DNA from: Agriotes lineatus | Lineage: Eukaryota > Arthropoda > Insecta > Coleoptera > Elateridae | Direction of reading: 5' to 3' | NCBI GenBank assembly: GCA_940337035.1 | Contig: CALNHX010005844.1 | Coordinates: 1 to 64,000 of the forward strand | Length of the DNA: 64,000 nt | In this document: piece after piece, positions 24,106-36,100 of the stretch | Layout of the letters: each line of letters starts with the position of its first letter | Numbering within the stretch: the stretch's first letter is position 1 | Made by a program: the position numbers and the translations under genes | Notes under the pieces: generated by a model | Databases searched by the model: none | The model's input: the letters and a program-made list of their open reading frames with translations, nothing else | Told to the model about the DNA's origin: nothing

Positions 24106-27100
24106 GCCAAGCCAAGCCAAGCCAACCCAAAACAAGCCAAGCCAAGCCAAGCCAATCCAAGCCAAGCCAAGCCAAGCCAAGCCAAGCCAAGCCAAGCCAA
24201 GCCAACCCAAAACAAGCCAAGCCAACCCAAAACAAGCCAAGCCAAGCCAAGCCAAGCCAAGCCAAACCAACCCAATCCAGGCCAAGCCAAGCCAAGCCAA
24301 GCCAATCCAAGCGAAGCCAAGCCAAGCCAAGCCAACCCAAGCCAAGCCAAGCCAACCCAAAACAAGCCAAGCCAAGCCAAGCCAAGCCAAGCCAAGCCAA
24401 GCCAAGCCAAGCCAAGCCAAGCCAAGCCAAGCCAAGCCAAGCCAAGCCAAGCCAAGCCAAGCCAAGCCAAGCCAAGCCAAGCCAAGCCAACCCAAAACAA
24501 GCCAAGCCAACCCAAAACAAGCCAAGCCAAGCCAAGCCAAGCCAAGCCAAACCAACCCAATCCAGGCCAAGCCAAGCCAAGCCAAGCCAATCCAAGCGAA
24601 GCCAAGCCAAGCCAAGCCAACCCAAGCCAAGCCAAGCCAACCCAAAACAAGCCAAGCCAACCCAAAACAAGCCAAGCCAAGCCAAGCCAAGCCAAGCCAA
24701 ACCAACCCAATCCAGGCCAAGCCAAGCCAAGCCAAGCCAATCCAAGCGAAGCCAAGCCAAGCCAAGCCAACCCAAGCCAAGCCAAGCCAACCCAAAACAA
24801 GCCAAGCCAAGCCAAGCCAAGCCAAGCCAAGCCAAGCCAAGCCAAGCCAAGCCAAGCCAATCCAAGCCAAGCCAAGCCAAGCCAAGCCAAGCCAAGCCAA
24901 CCCAAAACAAGCCAAGCCAACCCAAAACAAGCCAAGCCAAGCCAAGCCAAGCCAAGCCAAACCAACCCAATCCAGGCCAAGCCAAGCCAAGCCAAGCCAA
25001 TCCAAGCGAAGCCAAGCCAAGCCAAGCCAAGCCAACCCAAGCCAAGCCAAGCCAACCCAAAACAAGCCAAGCCAAGCCAAGCCAAGCCAAGCCAAGCCAA
25101 GCCAAGCCAAGCCAAGCCAAGCCAAGCCAAGCCAAGCCAAGCCAAGCCAAGCCAACCCAAAACAAGCCAAGCCAAGCCAAGCCAATCCAAGCCAAGCCAA
25201 GCCAAGCCAAGCCAAGCCAAGCCAAGCCAAGCCAACCCAAAACAAGCCAAGCCAAGCCAAGCCAAGCCAAGCCAAGCCAAGCCAAGCCAAGCCAAGCCAA
25301 GCCAAGTCAAGCCAAGCCAAGTTAAGCCAAGCAAAGCCAAGCCAAGCCAAGCCAAGCCAAGCCAAACCAAGCCAGGCCAAGCCAAGCCAAGCCAAGCCAA
25401 GCCAAGCCAAGCCAAGCCAAGCCAAGCCAAGTCAAGCCAAGCCAAGTTAAGCCAAGCAAAGCCAAGCCAAGCCAAGCCAAACCAAGCCAAACCAAGCCAG
25501 GCCAAGCCAAGCCAAGCCAAGCCAAGCCAAGCCAAGCCAAGCCAAGCCAAGCCAACCCAACCCAAAACAAGCCAAGCCAACCCAAAACAAGCCAAGCCAA
25601 GCCAAGCCAAGCCAAGCCAAACCAACCCAATCCAGGCCTAGCCAAGCCAAGCCAAGCCAATCCAAGCGAAGCCAAGCCAAGCCAAGCCAAGCCAAGCCAA
25701 GTCAAGCCAAGCCAAGTTAAGCCAAGCAAAGCCAAGCCAAGCCAAGCCAAGCCAAGCCAAACCAAGCCAGGCCAAGCCAAGATAAGCCAAGCCAAGCCAA
25801 GCCAAGCCAAGCCAAGCCAAGCCAACCCAAAGCAAGCCAAGCCAACCCAAAACAAGCCAAGCCAAGCCAAGCCAAGCCAAGCCAAACCAACCCAATCCAG
25901 GCCTAGCCAAGCCAAGCCAAGCCAATCCAAGCGAAGCCAAGCCAAGCCAAGCCAAGCCAGGCCAAGCCAAGCCAAGCCAAGCCAAGCCAAGCCAAGCCAA
26001 GCCAAGCCAAGCCAAGCCAAGCCAAGCCAACCCAAAACAAGCCAAGCCAACCCAAAACAAGCCAAGCCAAGCCAAGCCAATCCAAGCCAAGCCAAGCCAA
26101 GCCAAGCCAAGCCAAGCCAAGCCAAGCCAACCCAAAACAAGCCAAGCCAAGCCAAGCCAAGCCAAGCCAAGCCAAGCCAAGCCAAGCCAAGCCAAGCCAA
26201 GTCAAGCCAAGCCAAGTTAAGCCAAGCAAAGCCAAGCCAAGCCAAGCCAAGCCAACCCAAAGCAAGCCAAGCCAAGCCAAGCCAAGCCAAGCCAAGCCAA
26301 GCCAAGCCAAGCCAAGCCAAGCCAAGTCAAGCCAAGCCAAGTTAAGCCAAGCAAAGCCAAGCCAAGCCAAGCCAAGCCAAGCCAAACCAAGCCAGGCCAA
26401 GCCAAGCCAAGCCAAGCCAAGCCAAGCCAAGCCAAGCCAAGCCAAGCCAACCCAAAACAAGCCAAGCCAACCCAAAACAAGCCAAGCCAAGCCAAGCCAA
26501 GCCAAGCCAAACCAACCCAATCCAGGCCTAGCCAAGCCAAGCCAAGCCAATCCAAGCGAAGCCAAGCCAAGCCAAGCCAAGCCAGGCCAAGCCAAGCCAA
26601 GCCAAGCCAAGCCAAGCCAAGCCAAGCCAAGCCAAGCCAAACCAAGCCAAGCCAACCCAAAACAAGCCAAGCCAACCCAAAACAAGCCAAGCCAAGCCAA
26701 GCCAAGCCAAGCCAAACCAACCCAATCCAGGCCAAGCCAAGCCAAGCCAAGCCAATCCAAGCGAAGCCAAGCCAAGCCAAGCCAAGCCAGGCCAAGCCAA
26801 GCCAAGCCAAGCCAAGCCAAGCCAAGCCAAGCCAAGCCAAGCCAAGCCAAGCCAAGCCAACCCAAAACAAGCCAAGCCAACCCAAAACAAGCCAAGCCAA
26901 GCCAAGCCAAGCCAAACCAACCCAATCCAGGCCAAGCCAAGCCAAGCCAAGCCAATCCAAGCGAAGCCAAGCCAAGCCAAGCCAGGCCAAGCCAAGCCAA
27001 GCCAAGCCAAGCCAAGCCAAGCCAAGCCAAGCCAACCCAAGCCAAGCCAAGCCAACCCAAAACAAGCCAAGCCAAGCCAAGCCAAGCCAAGCCAAGCCAA

Positions 27101-30100
27101 GCCAAGCCAAGCCAAGCCAAGCCAAGTCAAGCCAAGCCAAGTTAAGCCAAGCAAAGCCAAGCCAAGCCAAGCCAAGCCAAGCCAAGCCAAACCAAGCCAA
27201 GCCAAGCCAAGCCAAACCAAGCCAAGCTAAGCCAAGCCAACCCAAAACAAGCCAAGCCAACCCAAAACAAGCCAAGCCAAGCCAAGCCAAGCCAAACCAA
27301 CCCAATCCAGGCCAAGCCAAGCCAAGCCAAGCCAATCCAAGCGAAGCCAAGCCAAGCCAAGCCAAGCCAGGCCAAGCCAAGCTAAGCCAAGCCAAGCCAA
27401 GATAAGCCAAACCAAGCCAAGCCAACCCAAAACAACCCAAGCCAAGCCAAGCCAAGCCAAGCCAAGCCAAGCCAAGCCAAGCCAAGCCAACCCAAGCCAA
27501 GCCAAGCCAACCCAAAACAAGCCAAGCCAAGTTAAGCCAACCCAAGCCAAGCCAAGCCAACCCAGGCCAGGCCAGGCCAGGCCAAGCCAAGCCAAACCAA
27601 GCCAAGCCAAGCCAAGACAAGCCAAGCCAAGCCAAGCCAAGCCAAGCCAACCCAAAACAAGCCAAGCCAAGCCAAGCCAAGCCAAGCCAAGCCAAGCCAA
27701 GCCAAGACAAGCCAAGTTAAGCCAAGCCAAGCCAAGCCAAGCCAAGCCAAGCCAAGCCAAGCCTAGCCAAGCCAGGCCAACATAAAACAAGCCAAGCCAA
27801 GCCAAGCCAAGCCAAGCCAAGCTAAGCCAAGCCAAGCCAAGCCAAGCCAAGCCAAGCCAAGCCAAGCCAAGCCAAGCAAACCCAAAACAAGCCAAGCCAA
27901 CCCAAAACAAGCCAAGCCAAGCCAAGCCAATCCAAGCCAAGCCAAGCCAAGCCAAGCCAAGCCAAGCCAAGCCAAGCCAACCCAAAACAAGCCAAGCCAA
28001 CCCAAAACAAGCCAAGCCAAGCCAAGCCAAGCCAAGCCAAACCAACCCAATCCAGGCCAAGCCAAGCCAAGCCAAGCCAATCCAAGCGAAGCCAAGCCAA
28101 GCCAAGCCAAGCCAGGCCAAGCCAAGCCAAGCCAAGCCAAGCCAAGCCAAGCCAAGCCAAGCCAACCCAAGCCAAGCCAAGCCAACCCAAAACAAGCCAA
28201 GCCAAGCCAAGCCAAGCCAAGCCAAGCCAAGCCAAGCCAAGCCAAGCCAAGCCAAGCCAAGCCAAGCCAAGCCAAGCCAAGCCAAGCCAACCCAAAACAA
28301 GCCAAGCCAAGCCAAGCCAATCCAAGCCAAGCCAAGCCAAGCCAAGCCAAGCCAAGCCAAGCCAAGCCAACCCAAAACAAGCCAAGCCAACCCAAAACAA
28401 GCCAAGCCAAGCCAAGCCAAGCCAAGCCAAACCAACCCAATCCAGGCCAAGCCAAGCCAAGCCAAGCCAATCCAAGCGAAGCCAAGCCAAGCCAAGCCAA
28501 CCCAAGCCAAGCCAAGCCAACCCAAAACAAGCCAAGCCAAGCCAAGCCAAGCCAAGCCAAGCCAAGCCAAGCCAAGCCAAGCCAAGCCAAGCCAAGCCAA
28601 GCCAAGCCAAGCCAAGCCAAGCCAACCCAAAACAAGCCAAGCCAAGCCAAGCCAATCCAAGCCAAGCCAAGCCAAGCCAAGCCAAGCCAAGCCAAGCCAA
28701 GCCAACCCAAAACAAGCCAAGCCAACCCAAAACAAGCCAAGCCAAGCCAAGCCAAGCCAAGCCAAACCAACCCAATCCAGGCCAAGCCAAGCCAAGCCAA
28801 GCCAATCCAAGCGAAGCCAAGCCAAGCCAAGCCAAGCCAGGCCAAGCCAAGCCAAGCCAAGCCAAGCCAAGCCAAGCCAAGCCAAGCCAACCCAAGCCAA
28901 GCCAAGCCAACCCAAAACAAGCCAAGCCAAGCCAAGCCAAGCCAAGCCAAGCCAAGCCAAGCCAAGCCAAGCCAAGACAAGCCAAGTCAAGCCAAGCCAA
29001 GTTAAGCCAAGCAAAGCCAAGCCAAGCCAAGCCAAGCCAAGCCAAACCAAGCCAAGCCAAGCCAAGCCAACCCAAAACAAGCCAAGCCAAGCCAAGCCAA
29101 TCCAAGCCAAGCCAGGCCAGGCCAGGCCAAGCCAAGCCAAGCCAAGCCAAGCCAAGCCAAGCCAAGCCAAGCCAAGCCAAGCCAAGCCAAGCCAAGCCAA
29201 GCCAAGCCAAGCCAAGCCAAGCCAACCCAAAACAAGCCAAGCCAAGCCAAGCCAATCCAAGCCAAGCCAAGCCAAGCCAAGCCAAGCCAAGCCAAGCCAA
29301 GCCAACCCAAAACAAGCCAAGCCAACCCAAAACAAGCCAAGCCAAGCCAAGCCAAGCCAAGCCAAACCAACCCAATCCAGGCCAAGCCAAGCCAAGCCAA
29401 GCCAATCCAAGCGAAGCCAAGCCAAGCCAAGCCAAGCCAGGCCAAGCCAAGCCAAGCCAAGCCAAGCCAAGCCAAGCCAAGCCAAGCCAACCCAAGCCAA
29501 GCCAAGCCAACCCAAAACAAGCCAAGCCAATCCAAGCCAAGCCAAGCCAAGCCAAGCCAAGCCAAGCCAAGCCAAGCCAAGTCAAGCCAAGCCAAGTTAA
29601 GCCAAGCAAAGCCAAGCCAAGCCAAGCCAAGCCAAGCCAAACCAAGCCAGGCCAAGCCAAGCCAAGTTAAGCCAAGCCAAGCCAAGCCAAGCCAAGCCAA
29701 CCCAAAACAAGCCAAGCCAACCCAAAACAAGCCAAGCCAAGCCAAGCCAAGCCAAGCCAAACCAACCCAATCCAGGCCTAGCCAAGCCAAGCCAAGCCAA
29801 TCCAAGCGAAGCCAAGCCAAGCCAAGCCAAGCCAGGCCAAGCCAAGCCAAGCAAAGCCAAGCCAAGCCAAGCCAAGCCAAGCCAAGCCAAGCCAAGCCAA
29901 GCCAACCCAAAACAAGCCAAGCCAACCCAAAACAAGCCAAGCCAAGCCAAGCCAAGCCAAGCCAAACCAACCCAATCCAGGCCAAGCCAAGCCAAGCCAA
30001 GCCAATCCAAGCGAAGCCAAGCCAAGCCAAGCCAAGCCAGGCCAAGCCAAGCCAAGCCAAGCCAAGCCAAGCCAAGCCAAGCCAAGCCAAGCCAAGCCAA

Positions 30101-33100
30101 GCCAAGCCAACCCAAAACAAGCCAAGCCAACCCAAAACAAGCCAAGCCAAGCCAAGCCAAGCCAAGCCAAACCAACCCAATCCAGGCCAAGCCAAGCCAA
30201 GCCAAGCCAATCCAAGCGAAGCCAAGCCAAGCCAAGCCAGGCCAAGCCAAGCCAAGCCAAGCCAAGCCAAGCCAAGCCAAGCCAAGCCAACCCAAGCCAA
30301 GCCAAGCCAAACCAACCCAATCCAGGCCAAGCCAAGCCAAGCCAAGCCAATCCAAGCGAAGCCAAGCCAAGCCAAGCCAAGCCAGGCCAAGCCAAGCCAA
30401 GCCAAGCCAAGCCAAGCCAAGCCAAGCCAAGCCAAGCCAAGCCAAGCCAAGCCAACCCAAAACAAGCCAAGCCAACCCAAAACAAGCCAAGCCAAGCCAA
30501 GCCAAGCCAAGCCAAACCAACCCAATCCAGGCCAAGCCAAGCCAAGCCAAGCCAATCCAAGCGAAGCCAAGCCAAGCCAAGCCAGGCCAAGCCAAGCCAA
30601 GCCAAGCCAAGCCAAGCCAAGCCAAGCCAAGCCAAGCCAAGCCAACCCAAGCCAAGCCAAGCCAACCCAAAACAAGCCAAGCCAAGCCAAGCCAAGCCAA
30701 GCCAAGCCAAGCCAAGCCAAGCCAAGCCAAGCCAAGTCAAGCCAAGCCAAGTTAAGCCAAGCAAAGCCAAGCCAAGCCAAGCCAAGCCAAGCCAAGCCAA
30801 ACCAAGCCAAGCCAAGCCAAGCCAAACCAAGCCAAGCCAAGCCAAGCCAACCCAAAACAAGCCAAGCCAACCCAAAACAAGCCAAGCCAAGCCAAGCCAA
30901 GCCAAACCAACCCAATCCAGGCCAAGCCAAGCCAAGCCAAGCCAATCCAAGCGAAGCCAAGCCAAGCCAAGCCAAGCCAGGCCAAGCCAAGCCAAGCCAA
31001 GCCAAGCCAAGATAAGCCAAACCAAGCCAAGCCAACCCAAAACAACCCAAGCCAAGCCAAGCCAAGCCAAGCCAAGCCAAGCCAAGCCAAGCCAAGCCAA
31101 GCCAACCCAAGCCAAGCCAAGCCAACCCAAAACAAGCCAAGCCAAGTTAAGCCAACCCAAGCCAAGCCAAGCCAACCCAGGCCAGGCCAGGCCAGGCCAA
31201 GCCAAGCCAAACCAAGCCAAGCCAAGCCAAGACAAGCCAAGCCAAGCCAAGCCAAGCCAAGCCAACCCAAAACAAGCCAAGCCAAGCCAAGCCAAGCCAA
31301 GCCAAGCCAAGCCAAGCCAAGACAAGCCAAGTTAAGCCAAGCCAAGCCAAGCCAAGCCAAGCCAAGCCAAGCCAAGCCTAGCCAAGCCAGGCCAACATAA
31401 AACAAGCCAAGCCAAGCCAAGCCAAGCCAAGCCAAGCCAAGCCAAGCCAAGCCAAGCTAAGCCAAGCCAAGCCAAGCCAAGCCAAGCCAAGCCAAGCCAA
31501 GCCAAGCCAAGCCAAGCCAAGCCAAGCCAAGCCAAGCCAAGCCAAGCCAACCCAAAACAAGCCAAGCCAAGCCAAGCCAATCCAAGCCAAGCCAAGCCAA
31601 GCCAAGCCAAGCCAAGCCAAGCCAAGCCAACCCAAAACAAGCCAAGCCAACCCAAAACAAGCCAAGCCAAGCCAAGCCAAGCCAAGCCAAACCAACCCAA
31701 TCCAGGCCAAGCCAAGCCAAGCCAATCCAATCCAAGCGAAGCCAAGCCAAGCCAAGCCTAGCCAGGCCAAGCCAAGCCAAGCCAAGCCAAGCCAAGCCAA
31801 GCCAAGCCAAGCCAACCCAAGCCAAGCCAAGCCAACCCAAAACAAGCCAAGCCAAGCCAAGCCAAGCCAAGCCAAGCCAAGCCAAGCCAAGCCAAGCCAA
31901 GCCAAGCCAAGCCAAGCCAAGCCAAGCCAAGCCAAGCCAACCCAAAACAAGCCAAGCCAAGCCAAGCCAATCCAAGCCAAGCCAAGCCAAGCCAAGCCAA
32001 GCCAAACCAAGCCAAGCCAACCCAAAACAAGCCAAGCCAACCCAAAACAAGCCAAGCCAAGCCAAGCCAAGCCAAGCCAAACCAACCCAATCCAGGCCAA
32101 GCCAAGCCAAGCCAAGCCAATCCAAGCGAAGCCAAGCCAAGCCAAGCCAACCCAAGCCAAGCCAAGCCAACCCAAAACAAGCCAAGCCAAGCCAAGCCAA
32201 GCCAAGCCAAGCCAAGCCAAGCCAAGCCAAGCCAAGCCAAGCCAAGCCAACCCAAAACAAGCCAAGCCAACCCAAAACAAGCCAAGCCAAGCCAAGCCAA
32301 GCCAAGCCAAACCAACCCAATCCAGGCCAAGCCAAGCCAAGCCAAGCCAATCCAAGCGAAGCCAAGCCAAGCCAAGCCAAGCCAGGCCAAGCCAAGCCAA
32401 GCCAAGCCAAGCCAAGCCAAGCCAAGCCAAGCCAACCCAAGCCAAGCCAAGCCAACCCAAAACAAGCCAAGCCAAGCCAAGCCAAGCCAAGCCAAGCCAA
32501 GCCAAGCCAAGCCAAGCCAAGCCAAGTCAAGCCAAGCCAAGTTAAGCCAAGCAAAGTCAAGCCAAGCCAAGCCAAGCCAAGCCAAACCAAGCCAAGCCAA
32601 GCCAAGCCAACCCAAAACAAGCCAAGCCAAGCCAAGCCAATCCAAGCCAAGCCAGGCCAAGCCAGGCCAAGCCAAGCCAAGCCAAGCCAAGCCAAGCCAA
32701 GCCAAGCCAAGCCAAGCCAAGCCAAGCCAAGCCAAGCCAAGCCAAGCCAAGCCAAGCCAAGCCAAGCCAACCCAAAACAAGCCAAGCCAAGCCAAGCCAA
32801 TCCAAGCCAAGCCAAGCCAAGCCAAGCCAAGCCAAGCCAAGCCAAGCCAACCCAAAACAAGCCAAGCCAACCCAAAACAAGCCAAGCCAAGCCAAGCCAA
32901 GCCAAGCCAAACCAACCCAATCCAGGCCAAGCCAAGCCAAGCCAAGCCAATCCAAGCGAAGCCAAGCCAAGCCAAGCCAAGCCAGGCCAAGCCAAGCCAA
33001 GCCAAGCCAAGCCAAGCCAAGCCAAGCCAAGCCAACCCAAGCCAAGCCAAGCCAACCCAAAACAAGCCAAGCCAAGCCAAGCCAAGCCAAGCCAAGCCAA

Positions 33101-36100
33101 GCCAAGCCAAGCCAAGCCAAGCCAAGTCAAGCCAAGCCAAGTTAAGCCAAGCAAAGCCAAGCCAAGCCAAGCCAAGCCAAGCCAAACCAAGCCAGGCCAA
33201 GCCAAGCCAAGCCAAGCCAAGCCAAGCCAAGCCAAGCCAAGCCAAGCCAACCCAAAACAAGCCAAGCCAAGCCAAGCCAAGCCAAGCCAAGCCAAGCCAA
33301 GCCAAGACAAGCCAAGTTAAGCCAAGCCAAGCCAAGCCAAGCCAAGCCAAGCCAAGCCAAGCCTAGCCAAGCCAGGCCAACATAAAACAAGCCAAGCCAA
33401 GCCAAGCCAAGCCAAGCCAAGCTAAGCCAAGCCAAGCCAAGCCAAGCCAAGCCAAGCCAAGCCAAGCCAAGCCAAGCCAAGCCAAGCCAAGCCAAGCCAA
33501 GCCAAGCCAACCCAAAACAAGCCAAGCCAAGCCAAGCCAATCCAAGCCAAGCCAAGCCAAGCCAAGCCAAGCCAAGCCAAGCCAAGCCAACCCAAAACAA
33601 GCCAAGCCAACCCAAAACAAGCCAAGCCAAGCCAAGCCAAGCCAAGCCAAACCAACCCAATCCAGGCCAAGCCAAGCCAAGCCAAGCCAATCCAAGCGAA
33701 GCCAAGCCAAGCCAAGCCAAGCCAGGCCAAGCCAAGCCAAGCCAAGCCAAGCCAAGCCAAGCCAAGCCAAGCCAACCCAAGCCAAGCCAAGCCAACCCAA
33801 AACAAGCCAAGCCAAGCCAAGCCAAGCCAAGCCAAGCCAAGCCAAGCCAAGCCAAGCCAAGCCAAGCCAAGCCAAGCCAAGCCAAGCCAAGCCAAGCCAA
33901 GCCAACCCAAAACAAGCCAAGCCAAGCCAAGCCAATCCAAGCCAAGCCAAGCCAAGCCAAGCCAAGCCAAGCCAAGCCAAGCCAACCCAAAACAAGCCAA
34001 GCCAACCCAAAACAAGCCAAGCCAAGCCAAGCCAAGCCAAGCCAAACCAACCCAATCCAGGCCAAGCCAAGCCAAGCTAAGCCAATCCAAGCGAAGCCAA
34101 GCCAAGCCAAGCCAACCCAAGCCAAGCCAAGCCAACCCAAAACAAGCCAAGCCAAGCCAAGCCAAGCCAAGCCAAGCCAAGCCAAGCCAAGCCAAGCCAA
34201 GCCAAGCCAAGCCAAGCCAAGCCAAGCCAAGCCAAGCCAAGCCAAGCCAACCCAAAACAAGCCAAGCCAAGCCAAGCCAATCCAAGCCAAGCCAAGCCAA
34301 GCCAAGCCAAGCCAAGCCAAGCCAAGCCAACCCAAAACAAGCCAAGCCAACCCAAAACAAGCCAAGCCAAGCCAAGCCAAGCCAAGCCAAACCAACCCAA
34401 TCCAGGCCAAGCCAAGCCAAGCCAAGCCAATCCAAGCGAAGCCAAGCCAAGCCAAGCCAAGCCAGGCCAAGCCAAGCCAAGCCAAGCCAAGCCAAGCCAA
34501 GCCAAGCCAAGCCAACCCAAGCCAAGCCAAGCCAACCCAAAACAAGCCAAGCCAAGCCAAGCCAAGCCAAGCCAAGCCAAGCCAAGCCAAGCCAAGCCAA
34601 GCCAAGTCAAGCCAAGCCAAGTTAAGCCAAGCAAAGCCAAGCCAAGCCAAGCCAAGCCAAGCCAAACCAAGCCAAGCCAAGCCAAGCCAACCCAAAACAA
34701 GCCAAGCCAAGCCAAGCCAATCCAAGCCAAGCCAGGCCAGGCCAGGCCAAGCCAAGCCAAGCCAAGCCAAGCCAAGCCAAGCCAAGCCAAGCCAAGCCAA
34801 GCCAAGCCAAGCCAAGCCAAGCCAAGCCAAGCCAAGCCAAGCCAAGCCAACCCAAAACAAGCCAAGCCAAGCCAAGCCAATCCAAGCCAAGCCAAGCCAA
34901 GCCAAGCCAAGCCAACCCAAAACAAGCCAAGCCAACCCAAAACAAGCCAAGCCAAGCCAAGCCAAGCCAAGCCAAACCAACCCAATCCAGGCCAAGCCAA
35001 GCCAAGCCAAGCCAATCCAAGCGAAGCCAAGCCAAGCCAAGCCAAGCCAGGCCAAGCCAAGCCAAGCCAAGCCAAGCCAAGCCAAGCCAAGCCAAGCCAA
35101 CCCAAGCCAAGCCAAGCCAACCCAAAACAAGCCAAGCCAAGCCAAGCCAAGCCAAGCCAAGCCAAGCCAAGCCAAGCCAAGCCAAGCCAAGCCAAGCCAA
35201 GCCAAGCCAAGCCAAGCCAAGTCAAGCCAAGCCAAGTTAAGCCAAGCAAAGCCAAGCCAAGCCAAGCCAAGCCAAGCCAAACCAAGCCAGGCCAAGCCAA
35301 GCCAAGCCAAGCCAAGCCAAGCCAAGCCAAGCCAAGCGAAGCCAACCCAAAACAAGCCAAGCCAACCCAAAACAAGCCAAGCCAAGCCAAGCCAAGCCAA
35401 GCCAAACCAACCCAATCCAGGCCTAGCCAAGCCAAGCCAAGCCAAGCCAAGCCAAGCCAAGCCAAGCCAAGCCAAGCCAACCCAAAACAAGCCAAGCCAA
35501 CCCAAAACAAGCCAAGCCAAGCCAAGGCAAGGCAAGCCAAACCAACCCAATCCAGGCCAAGCCAAGCCAAGCCAAGCCAATCCAAGCGAAGCCAAGCCAA
35601 GCCAAGCCAAGCCAGGCCAAGCCAAGCCAAGCCAAGCCAAGCCAAGCCAAGCCAAGCCAAGCCAAGCCAAGCCAAGCCAAGCCAACCCAAAACAAGCCAA
35701 GCCAACCCAAAACAAGCCAAGCCAAGCCAAGCCAAGCCAAGCCAAACCAACCCAATCCAGGCCAAGCCAAGCCAAGCCAAGCCAATCCAAGCGAAGCCAA
35801 GCCAAGCCAAGCCAGGCCAAGCCAAGCCAAGCCAAGCCAAGCCAAGCCAAGCCAAGCCAAGCCAACCCAAGCCAAGCCAAGCCAAACCAACCCAATCCAG
35901 GCCAAGCCAAGCCAAGCCAAGCCAATCCAAGCAAAGCCAAGCCAAGCCAAGCCAAGCCAGGCCAAGCCAAGCCAAGCCAAGCCAAGCCAAGCCAAGCCAA
36001 GCCAAGCCAAGCCAAGCCAACCCAAAACAAGCCAAGCCAACCCAAAACAAGCCAAGCCAAGCCAAGCCAAGCCAAGCCAAACCAACCCAATCCAGGCCAA